From a virus, in the IMG/VR virus record IMGVR_UViG_3300049478_000005, positions 1 to 27,191 of that record: a stretch of DNA of 27,191 nucleotides, one strand, 5' to 3'. Shown piece after piece: positions 7,269-14,752 of this stretch. Position 1 is the stretch's first letter, and each line of letters begins with the position of its first letter. Under the pieces are notes generated by a model. The model worked only from the letters and a program-made list of their open reading frames with translations, did not search any database and was not told where the DNA came from. Both the position numbers and the translations under genes were made by a program.

Positions 7269-8187
7269 AAAAGCAAAAGTTCATGGTGTCCCTTACGGAA
7301 CTTGTGGGGTTAGAAAACAAGTCAGTACAGAACCCGGAGAAGAGCCAATATGGATACCAATACATAATGCTGCAGACAAAAACACCAAGCGCATGGCAGA
7401 CCAGATATCAAGGGGTACAGACCGAACAAAGAGCAACACAAACGAATCCGGGATGAGAGCCGGGGCTAGAGATTTTGATGCAAACAGAATGTATGCTTCT
7501 ATCCCATGGGATGAATACGACAATGCGCTTGATTTATCGAGTGAAACAATTCAGATAGCACTAAATGAAGCCGGAGCTGCTATGCTTCTTCATCTTCCAG
7601 CCGAATATAGAAAATTTACCTTTGACAGCACTACACCAAGAGCAATCAACTGGGCTAAAGACCAAGGGGCAAGGCTAGTCGTTGAAGTAGGGGATGAAAC
7701 CAAGGCAGCAATTAGAACTGAAATAGACAAGGCATTAAAAGAGGGTCTGGGAGCTGACAGGACAGCCAAAAACGTTATAAATCTAATCGGGCTTACCAGA
7801 AGACAGGCAGCAGCAGTAACAAACTATAGAAAACTATTAGAAGCATCCGGGGCAAGCGAAAAAGCTATAGAGAGAGATACTAAAAAATATTCTAAACGAT
7901 TACATGAATATAGAGCTGGCAACATAGCCAGAACCGAGCTAATGAACGCAGCCAATCAAGGTCATTTAGAGATGCTGCAACAAGGAGTAGAACAAAACCT
8001 CATACCACCAGATGCTTATAAGGTTTGGATTGTTACAAGTGATGATAGATTGTGTAAATATTGCAAACCCATGGATGAACAGAAGCAGCCACTTGATGGT
8101 CAATTTACATCGGAAAAAGGAAATGTTGACAGACCACCCTTGCATCCCATGTGTAGATGCGTAATGGGTGTCGAGTTTGAAAAATAG
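7252..8187 (+). CDS. Minor head protein (SPP1 gp7 / Mu F family)
   Basis: This 311-residue protein carries the typical phage minor-head architecture. A central helical region (about 140-250) contains GLTRRQAAAVTNYRKLL and YRAGNIARTELMNAANQGHL. A C-terminal cysteine/histidine cluster follows: DDRLCKYCKPMDEQ (C268, C271) and HPMCRCVMG (H298, C301, C303). Proteins of this family bind the portal, help head assembly and in some phages are ejected with the DNA. The N-terminal 100 residues are less conserved. The gene overlaps the preceding unknown gene, with GAGGG/AAGGA as ribosome-binding site. Confidence 0.9.
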   Translation: MAFTFKKAKVHGVPYGTCGVRKQVSTEPGEEPIWIPIHNAADKNTKRMADQISRGTDRTKSNTNESGMRAGARDFDANRMYASIPWDEYDNALDLSSETIQIALNEAGAAMLLHLPAEYRKFTFDSTTPRAINWAKDQGARLVVEVGDETKAAIRTEIDKALKEGLGADRTAKNVINLIGLTRRQAAAVTNYRKLLEASGASEKAIERDTKKYSKRLHEYRAGNIARTELMNAANQGHLEMLQQGVEQNLIPPDAYKVWIVTSDDRLCKYCKPMDEQKQPLDGQFTSEKGNVDRPPLHPMCRCVMGVEFEK

Positions 8188-8205
8188 AAAGGAGCTGGAA
8201 ATTAT

Positions 8206-8619
8206 ATGGCTAATACTTTTACGGATTATTTAGAACAAAAAATTCTCGATTATGTATTTGGATTAACAGCATTCTCCCCGGCAGCAACATTATACGTAGG
8301 ATTATCGACCACAACGATAACGGATGCTGGTGGGAACATCACAGAACCAGTAGGCAACAACTATTCAAGAGTATCATTTACAAACAATAAGACCAGTTTC
8401 TCAACTGCAGCCGGAACACCAACAGAAGTGACAAATGCTATTGATTTTACGTTTCCTCAAGCAAGTGGTTCATGGGGAGCTATTACAGACTTCTTTATTA
8501 GTGATTTGGCTGCTGCTGGCAACATTTATGTTTATGGAGCATTAACAGTACCTAAAACCATTACCACAGGTGATACAGCCCGGTTTGCTGCTTCTGACTT
8601 TGATATCCATTTGGACTAA
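8206..8619 (+). CDS. Phage structural protein of the LYVGLSTT type
   Basis: This 137-residue protein starts MANTFTDYLEQKILDYVFG and contains LYVGLSTTTITDAGGNITEP, NNYSRVSFTN and FPQASGSWGAITDFFISD. It belongs to a recognisable group of small, beta-rich phage virion proteins, variously annotated as tail-fibre or structural proteins. Being between the minor head protein and the capsid protease, it may decorate the capsid or be part of a surface fibre with the next two genes. No catalytic motif is visible. ATG 8206 follows AAAGGAG. Confidence 0.7.
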   Translation: MANTFTDYLEQKILDYVFGLTAFSPAATLYVGLSTTTITDAGGNITEPVGNNYSRVSFTNNKTSFSTAAGTPTEVTNAIDFTFPQASGSWGAITDFFISDLAAAGNIYVYGALTVPKTITTGDTARFAASDFDIHLD

Positions 8620-8640
8620 CAATACGAGGGAGGTATTACT

Positions 8641-9768
8641 ATGCCCTTAAGTTTCTATACGGACTTTGGAGAATATACAACCGGGGTGCAGCCTGCAGAC
8701 TGGTCGACAAGGTGGCTGGCAACTAACTCAACTTGGCAAGTAGTAGCAAAGACTCCATCAACCAGTGGTCAAGTATTGCAGCACACAGCTACAGTAACAG
8801 CCAGAAGAGCTTTGATATGGGATGACGTAGGACTTCCGACTGACTGCGATATTAAAACAAGACTAAAAACAGATACAGAAGCCACACTACAAAACGGTAT
8901 CGGATTAAGAGTTAGTGGTGTAGCTCAATTTGTTGAAAGTGGATATTTCATTCAGTTAGCAAGCAGGGCGCAGCTAGGATACGATATTCTGTTTGGAAAA
9001 TATGTGGCTGGTGCTTTTACGGAGCTTGGTAATTCCGGGCAGACATTTGATTGGAGTACAGCTCAATATGTGTTCCTACGATTACAAGCAATCGGAACAA
9101 CCATCAAGGGAAAGTACTGGTTCGATGGAGCTACCGAACCAGCCAGCTTCCAGTTTAGTGTTACAGATGCCAGCCTTACCAGTGGTGGGGTTGGAGTTAT
9201 AGCAAACACACTAACAGGAACAAGAGATTATGCTCAGTTCTGGGCTGATATTATTCCAAAAGATATAGCCGGAGTGACAAACGCAGTTACAACAATATCC
9301 GGAAGCCAGCAAGTAGATAGAAAATTATTTGCTTTAACAGATGGTGTGTCAAGTATTAATGCAGTACCACAGGTCAGCAGATTATTAACAGGATTAATAG
9401 ATGGGACATCAGATGTTGATGCGCTCCTTGGGCTTAATTTTATTCTTGCAGGGACTACGCAGGCAAGCTCTAGCATTGCTGCAGCAATAAAGCTGCTTAT
9501 GGACATTATAGCTTCCACAGAGGGCAGCTCACAGCTCACAGGAACGATAATAATAGATTGGAATTTGAACGCAAACGTAGAAAGCCAATCATTAATAACA
9601 GTAGCAGCAAAAGTAGCAAGGCTTTTAATGGGACTTATTGAAGCAGAAAGCTCAGTCACAGGGAACGCATTCGAATATAGAGCTATTCAGCTCACCGGGT
9701 CAGCTATAACAATCATTAATATTAATGCAAATACTGACACAACAATCGAGTTAGATGGGAGGTTTTAA
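8641..9768 (+). CDS. Lectin-like surface protein with 20-residue repeats
   Basis: This 375-residue protein has two parts. Residues 1-205 look like a concanavalin/laminin-G-type jelly roll: alternating strands such as LQNGIGLRVSGVAQFVESGY and a KGKYWFDGATEPASF segment as in secreted-glycan-binding modules. Residues 217-355 are built from seven degenerate 20-residue units, for example SSINAVPQVSRLLTGLIDGT, which would suit a beta-solenoid or fibre stalk. The final 20 residues are strand-rich. GGGAGG lies before ATG 8641. Its position in the head module suggests a capsid-borne adhesin or head fibre, perhaps assembled with the neighbouring Ig-like protein; a tail-fibre role is not excluded. Confidence 0.65.
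   Translation: MPLSFYTDFGEYTTGVQPADWSTRWLATNSTWQVVAKTPSTSGQVLQHTATVTARRALIWDDVGLPTDCDIKTRLKTDTEATLQNGIGLRVSGVAQFVESGYFIQLASRAQLGYDILFGKYVAGAFTELGNSGQTFDWSTAQYVFLRLQAIGTTIKGKYWFDGATEPASFQFSVTDASLTSGGVGVIANTLTGTRDYAQFWADIIPKDIAGVTNAVTTISGSQQVDRKLFALTDGVSSINAVPQVSRLLTGLIDGTSDVDALLGLNFILAGTTQASSSIAAAIKLLMDIIASTEGSSQLTGTIIIDWNLNANVESQSLITVAAKVARLLMGLIEAESSVTGNAFEYRAIQLTGSAITIININANTDTTIELDGRF
9289..9705 (+). repeat. Seven degenerate 60-bp (20-residue) coding repeats
   Basis: In-frame units begin at residues 217, 237, 257, 277, 297, 317 and 337 of the lectin-like protein. The common pattern is S-S-[IV]-x-A, then a hydrophobic/arginine patch (V-x-R-L-L), then G-L-I-[DE]-G/A. Units 2 (SSINAVPQVSRLLTGLIDGT) and 6 (SLITVAAKVARLLMGLIEAE) are most alike. 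The DNA of the units has diverged, so the periodicity is best seen in protein. Confidence 0.65.
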
Positions 9769-9769
9769 A

Positions 9770-10111
9770 TTGGCTGCTACAAATCAAGACCTTACGATAT
9801 ATGCAGGAGAAACAAAGTACTTAAGGGTAACAGTCACTAACGATGTTGGAGCAGCAAAAAACCTCACAGGAGCAACAATAAAATGGCATATGAGGAAACT
9901 GGCAGAAACGTATATAGAAAAAGAATATCCAACCGGGATAACAATAGAGAACGCAGTCGGGGGGATTTTTGTAGTTAATCTTCTCCCTGCAGATACCGAA
10001 GACCTCGGAACAGGGACATACGGACACCAAGCAGAAATCACAGACAGTGATAATGCCACATCAACTGTTATGTCCGGGACAATTACCATAAATGATAGCT
10101 ATTTTGATTAA
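9770..10111 (+). CDS. Ig-like virion protein (BppU N-domain-like)
   Basis: This 113-residue, all-beta protein has the pattern LTIYAGETKYLRVTVTND, NLTGATIKWHMRK and GGIFVVNLLPADTEDLGTG, ending in a typical last strand VMSGTITIND. It matches small Ig-like phage proteins related to the N-terminal domain of baseplate upper protein BppU. I chose TTG 9770 because GGGAGG (9757-9762) is well spaced; ATG 9755 overlaps that signal and the previous gene. It probably forms part of a surface structure with the two preceding products. Whether it sits on the head or the tail is not decidable here. Confidence 0.7.
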   Translation: MAATNQDLTIYAGETKYLRVTVTNDVGAAKNLTGATIKWHMRKLAETYIEKEYPTGITIENAVGGIFVVNLLPADTEDLGTGTYGHQAEITDSDNATSTVMSGTITINDSYFD

Positions 10112-10125
10112 GGGGGTGGTAGGGA

Positions 10126-13100
10126 GTGAGTATTAATAAAGCTGCATTTACAAGAGAGTACCTAGAAACAATCCTCGAAATTATAGAAGACTACCTATCA
10201 CCCGAAGTCTATCAAGATATTGTTAGAATGGCAATCCCGAAATCCGGGGGCAAGGCAAAGTCAAACAAATGGAGCAAAGAAACTTCACTCATAGAAAAAC
10301 TATCACTTGAAGAAATGCACCCGGACTTATTAAAGGATGTGCCAGACAAAGAGATAGTATCAGCATGGCATAGATTAAATCAATGGTATGGCGCAGCCAA
10401 AGACAAGAAAACAGCCATCGAAAACTTTGTTAATGCTGCTATCTGGGTAAGCGAAGAGATGAAAAAAAGAGGGTTTCAAATCGATGAAGAGAATGATTTA
10501 TACAAGACTGTTCAAGAATTTAAAACCACAAAAAAATACAATGTAGTGAAAAGATTTTATGACCTACCGAATGAAGTAGTGTGTGTTCGTGATTTCGTTT
10601 CCATTGTTGGGAGCGCAGCAAAAGAAAAGCCGAACCCGAATGACATAGATATTTTATTCAGAGCGAATGAGGACAACGGTAATTATTTAATTCAAAGCGA
10701 GAATGTATGGCTTCCAGTCAGAAATGTATTAGACCCGAACAAAGAAGAAGAACTTCACTTCATAGCGAACCCACAGGGAGCGCATGGGGACTATGTAAGC
10801 TGCTATGATTTGATTTTGAGAAAGAAGCCTGCATACAAGAGGGAAATTGTAAAGGCAGCATCCGAGATGCCAGACTGGGAGCAATATATCAAGAACGATG
10901 CTCCCATCGGCTCGATGTTCGACTTAGGAAGTGGTAATTCTAAGCCAGATGGGTTCATTGGGATAGATAAAAATAATTTTGATGGTGTTGATATTATCGC
11001 AGATTTAGACTATGGAATTCCTCTGCCGGATAATTGCGCTGCAGCTATCAGAGCAAACCACTTCATAGAGCATATGAGCGATACAGAACAGATACTAACG
11101 GACATTTTTAGAGTGTTAATGCCGGGGGGCATAGCCATTATTACAGTCCCCAGCATGGATAGCGAGGGAGCAGCAGCGCATCCCGGACATAAAAACTTCT
11201 TTAATCAGTCAAGTTTTGATTTCTGGACTAACCCGGAACTGACCGAAGACCGACCAGTCTATGAAAAAATGTGTGTTAATAAAAGAACTGAACCGACTGG
11301 ACTGTCGTATATCGATGCAGTATTAAGAAAACCCAGTGATGGTAGCAGTAAGAAAATAAAAAAGATTGCACCCGGTCAGACATTCATCCCACCGAAGCCA
11401 CAGATGGCAGGGACAACGGAAGCCTTTGAATTAAAAGATTTGTTCGAGTGGGCAAAAGATAGGTATCCGATTGATATAGAACCCAAGTGGAATGGCTTCC
11501 GTTCCGTAGTCAGCAAAAAAGGGGACAATGCTGAACTCTGGTTCGAGGGTCAAATGGGAAAAAACCAGCTTGATAAGCTCCCGGAATTAAAAGCAGCACT
11601 CGAAAAAATTACTGGTGATTTTGTGTTTGATGCAGATATCGGAATAGAGAAGAACGGAAAACGAGTATCCAGACCAGACTTAATGAAATTTAATGCAGAT
11701 AACCCGGTATTTGAAAAAGATGAAATTCCGATTCTGATGATATTTGATTTAATGTATAGGGACAAAGATATATCAGACTTGCCATTTGAAGAGCGCAGGA
11801 AGCTCACAGAGCGATTTTATAGGCAAGAGGTAGGGGATAAATCAATTATTAAATTATCGCCAGCCAAAACGACAAATAGCGACACCGAAACAAGGGCAGC
11901 AGCAAGGTGGGCTTTTGATTTTGATATGAGCGAGGGGCTGGTAGCCAAAGACACCAAGAGTACATATGAGCAGGCTGGAACGGATGGCTGGTTTAAATTA
12001 AAAAAAGTCGCAGAGTTAAAAGTCATTGTTCTAGATAAGCAGGAAACAAAGACAAAAGGTGTTTATAACTACTATGGTGGGCTTCTTCCATCGCAGGAAG
12101 AGAACTGGACTAATACAAAGGAACTGAACGGAAAGGAATATGTAGACCTTGGGAAAACGTTCTCTACAAAAGTGATAGCAGAACCGGGTGACATTATCAC
12201 CGTAAGTATCCTAGAACTCATACCAGACACAGCAAAGAACGAACTAGCATGGCTAGGCGCAAGGGTTCAAGATATCGATGATACCAGAAAAGAACCTTAT
12301 ACCACAGCCCAAGCTCAGACGATAGCAGCAAGCAGGCAAGTGATACAGAAAGATGTTAATAGATTTGTACCCAGCGCAGGAAATAAAAATTCGAAAGTTG
12401 CTTTTATAGGCGCAAGCCCGAATATTATTGATGCTGCCAGAGGTGAAGCATTTACCGGGTTATGTGGTCAATTATTATCCGAAATGTTTTTACAACCACT
12501 TGGGATAACAAAGCAAGACATTTTTATATCTCATGTTGTGCCGGAGCTATTAACAAACGAAGCTGGTCATGCAAGAGAACCAATCACTAAAGAAATAGAT
12601 GAATGGAAAGACTGGATAGAAAAAGAGATAGCAGCAGCGAACCCGGATGTTATTGTTGCACTCGGCAGGATTGCCAAAGATGCGCTCGGAAACAAAGCTG
12701 ATTTTGTTATGCCCCACCCGGATGCGATTAATCGGTTCGGTGACAAGGGTGAAGTATCAAGGAAGATAAAGCAAGTTAAAAAGCAGATGAACAAAAAATT
12801 AATAGATGGAATTTTAAAAGCAGCGCAGCCGGATGAAGAGGGTGGAACAAGGGAAGCAGACTCCGAAGTATTCTGGAAGAACAACTGGCAAGATATGTAT
12901 CCAAAAGATGGCAATGGTCGGTACGTTTATCAGCACCACTGGAGAGGACTAACAGAAGATGAAACGAAACTACCAGAAAGCGATTTATTAAAGACAGACC
13001 ATTCCTTACATGGTGATTTAAGGTTTGAAAAAGATGGTGGGCTGTGGGGCTTTTCAGTCTTCCTCGGAAAGACAGAGGATAACAGGGATGGCGATAGACT

Positions 13101-13893
13101 TATAAACCTACCTCCAGAGGATAATCTGCAGGGAGCTTTTAAACTACAGCAGCCCAGTGAATGGTTAGAGGTTGGAGTTGAGAAACCATATATAAGCGAA
13201 CCGGGTGGAGTGGGAAGTACAGCAAATGCATGGGCTGAATTCTTTGCACAAGATACCGGGACATATGAAATAGGAGTATGGAGAGAGCATATGTTTGAAG
13301 TGTTCCTTCATGGGGATAAATTAAAGGGCAGATTTATTATTGAGTATGCGCCAATTGGTGGAGAGAGAATATGGCTGATTGATAAGCCGAAAGACCAGAC
13401 ACCATATGCCGAAAAAAATAAACTTGAGGATGTAATATCAGAGCTAAAAAGTAAAGGTCAGAAATGGCTTATATGGGCGAAACCCGGACAGAAACCTCAG
13501 AAAATAAACGTACAATCCCAGAAAATAGAAAAAGAATATTTTGCATATATAATTAAAGCAGATGATGAACAGCAGATAGCAACCGGGATTGTTTTAGAAC
13601 CGAACACCATAGATGCCCATGGTGATGAAATAAGCGCAGATGAGATAGAAAAAGCAGCTCATTTCTTCATGAAAAATTCGAGAACCATCGGTGACAGCCA
13701 CAAAAAGAAAGCTCCTGCAGATTTGATTGAAAGTTATATAGCACCAGATGACTTTACACTAAATGGTCAGAAAATCAAAAAGGGAACGTGGATGATATCA
13801 GTTAAAATTCTCGATGATAAATTATGGAAACTCGTAAAAGCAGGATTTTATACTGGCTTTTCAGTTGGTGGTTTTGGCATTAGAGAGGGGTGA
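10126..13893 (+). CDS. Giant DNA-repair polyprotein fused to XkdF-type prohead protease
   Basis: This single 1255-residue frame starts at GTG 10126 after GGGGGTGG. Domains in order follow. Residues 65-130: helical region of unknown role. 135-235: nucleotidyltransferase-like, with G162-S163 and D173/D175. 258-390: class I methyltransferase (FDLGSG 265-270, IGID 278-281, PGGIAIITVPS). 437-630: ATP-dependent ligase adenylation domain with KWNGFR (K454 nucleophile), IFDLMYRDKDISDLPFEERR, and EGLVAKDT with WFKLKK; then an OB fold to about 720. 755-890: uracil-DNA-glycosylase superfamily, with IVALGRIAKDAL and an HPD in place of HPS. 930-1095: LigD-type 3'-phosphoesterase, with HHWRG and SLHGDLRFE, then LHGDKLKGRF. 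1135-1255: XkdF/S78-like protease (H1192, S1246 in GFSVGG). Domain identities rest on motifs. The glycosylase lacks the iron-sulfur cysteines of family 4, and the second phosphoesterase histidine is not evident. Confidence 0.88.
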   Translation: MSINKAAFTREYLETILEIIEDYLSPEVYQDIVRMAIPKSGGKAKSNKWSKETSLIEKLSLEEMHPDLLKDVPDKEIVSAWHRLNQWYGAAKDKKTAIENFVNAAIWVSEEMKKRGFQIDEENDLYKTVQEFKTTKKYNVVKRFYDLPNEVVCVRDFVSIVGSAAKEKPNPNDIDILFRANEDNGNYLIQSENVWLPVRNVLDPNKEEELHFIANPQGAHGDYVSCYDLILRKKPAYKREIVKAASEMPDWEQYIKNDAPIGSMFDLGSGNSKPDGFIGIDKNNFDGVDIIADLDYGIPLPDNCAAAIRANHFIEHMSDTEQILTDIFRVLMPGGIAIITVPSMDSEGAAAHPGHKNFFNQSSFDFWTNPELTEDRPVYEKMCVNKRTEPTGLSYIDAVLRKPSDGSSKKIKKIAPGQTFIPPKPQMAGTTEAFELKDLFEWAKDRYPIDIEPKWNGFRSVVSKKGDNAELWFEGQMGKNQLDKLPELKAALEKITGDFVFDADIGIEKNGKRVSRPDLMKFNADNPVFEKDEIPILMIFDLMYRDKDISDLPFEERRKLTERFYRQEVGDKSIIKLSPAKTTNSDTETRAAARWAFDFDMSEGLVAKDTKSTYEQAGTDGWFKLKKVAELKVIVLDKQETKTKGVYNYYGGLLPSQEENWTNTKELNGKEYVDLGKTFSTKVIAEPGDIITVSILELIPDTAKNELAWLGARVQDIDDTRKEPYTTAQAQTIAASRQVIQKDVNRFVPSAGNKNSKVAFIGASPNIIDAARGEAFTGLCGQLLSEMFLQPLGITKQDIFISHVVPELLTNEAGHAREPITKEIDEWKDWIEKEIAAANPDVIVALGRIAKDALGNKADFVMPHPDAINRFGDKGEVSRKIKQVKKQMNKKLIDGILKAAQPDEEGGTREADSEVFWKNNWQDMYPKDGNGRYVYQHHWRGLTEDETKLPESDLLKTDHSLHGDLRFEKDGGLWGFSVFLGKTEDNRDGDRLINLPPEDNLQGAFKLQQPSEWLEVGVEKPYISEPGGVGSTANAWAEFFAQDTGTYEIGVWREHMFEVFLHGDKLKGRFIIEYAPIGGERIWLIDKPKDQTPYAEKNKLEDVISELKSKGQKWLIWAKPGQKPQKINVQSQKIEKEYFAYIIKADDEQQIATGIVLEPNTIDAHGDEISADEIEKAAHFFMKNSRTIGDSHKKKAPADLIESYIAPDDFTLNGQKIKKGTWMISVKILDDKLWKLVKAGFYTGFSVGGFGIREG

Positions 13894-13897
13894 GTTG

Positions 13898-14752
13898 ATG
13901 TCAGAGCTTAAAGACCTAGAAGCAATTGAAGTATCACTTGTATCTAAGGCAGCAAATAAAAAAAAGTTTGTAATTTTAAAATCTGAAAGTAAAGGAGTGA
14001 ACCAAATGGATGAAATTTTAAAAGCAATAGTTGAATCGGAGCTTGAGAATGAAAAGGAAGTAGATAAGATACTCAAGCAGAAAAAGGTATCCGAAAAGGC
14101 TGTTATAGCAGTTAAGGGAGCTTTGAAAGTCCTCAATGCATTTAAGGATGAACTTCCAAAGGATGTTATGAATACACTTGCTGAACTTGCTGGGTATGGA
14201 TATGAAGCACCAGAGGGTATGGCAAAGCAGAAAGCTGCAGGGTGTGGAGATTACAAACCAGTGAAGAAAGCAGATGGCAGCATCGACCTTACTGGTGTGC
14301 CGGAGGAAGTGAAACCACTTCTTACAGCACTCTGGAAAGAGAATGAAGACATGGCAAAGAGAGCAAACGTCTTAGAAGCCATGATACAGAAACAGGAAGA
14401 TGATAAGCTCACAGATAAATATGTGCAAGTTGCAAAGCAGTTCAAGAACTTTTCTCTTAATCCGGCAGAACTTGGCGCAGTATTAAAAGATATTGCAAAG
14501 AAGACTCCCGAATCAGTTGCAAAGATTGAGGAAGTACTTAAGTCAGCAGATGCAGCTATTTCCAATAGTGGATTATTCAAAGAGATTGGAAGCGCAGCAG
14601 GCAATTCTCCTAAGGCTATGGATAAGATAGAGCAAAAAGCAGTTGAGATTATGAAGACCGAGAAAATCACAAAGGCAGAAGCTATCACCAAGGCATTAGA
14701 GAGTAACCCGGAGCTTTACAATGAATATCTAAAAGAGGGAGGTAATTTCTAA
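13898..14752 (+). CDS. Capsid scaffold protein with detached protease tail
   Basis: This 284-residue, charged, mostly helical protein has long coiled-coil-like stretches (ENEKEVDKILKQKKVSEKAV; KENEDMAKRANVLEAMIQKQ) and ends NPELYNEYLKEGGNF. That composition and its place between protease and major capsid genes fit a scaffold. The first 30 residues (LKDLEAIEVSLVSKAANKKK and following F) are the segment that, in XkdF-family proteases, normally follows the catalytic domain in the same polypeptide. Here they are in the +1 frame after the protease stop. ATG 13898 follows AGGGGTGA. A second start at 14006 would give a 248-residue scaffold without this tail. Confidence 0.8.
   Translation: MSELKDLEAIEVSLVSKAANKKKFVILKSESKGVNQMDEILKAIVESELENEKEVDKILKQKKVSEKAVIAVKGALKVLNAFKDELPKDVMNTLAELAGYGYEAPEGMAKQKAAGCGDYKPVKKADGSIDLTGVPEEVKPLLTALWKENEDMAKRANVLEAMIQKQEDDKLTDKYVQVAKQFKNFSLNPAELGAVLKDIAKKTPESVAKIEEVLKSADAAISNSGLFKEIGSAAGNSPKAMDKIEQKAVEIMKTEKITKAEAITKALESNPELYNEYLKEGGNF
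13991..14008 (+). promoter_or_regulatory. Internal translation start for a nested scaffold
   Basis: AAAGGAGTGAACCAAATG lies in frame inside the scaffold gene. The ATG 14006 codes for residue 37, exactly where the protease-tail segment ends and the scaffold (MDEILKAIVESELENEKEV) begins. The major capsid gene uses an almost identical signal, AAAGGAGTGAAACCAAATG at 15492-15510. This points to two products from one frame, as with phage lambda C and Nu3. Confidence 0.7.

Noticed and set aside
8993-9202. Short plus-strand frame inside the lectin-like gene
   Set aside because: It is a shadow frame of a gene with clear domain structure and its own strong ribosome-binding site.
10126-13893. The giant gene as an assembly chimera of several genes
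   Set aside because: The frame is continuous through all domain junctions, with uniform codon use and no internal start signals that I could see; an artefact would be expected to break frame. Read-level confirmation is still needed.
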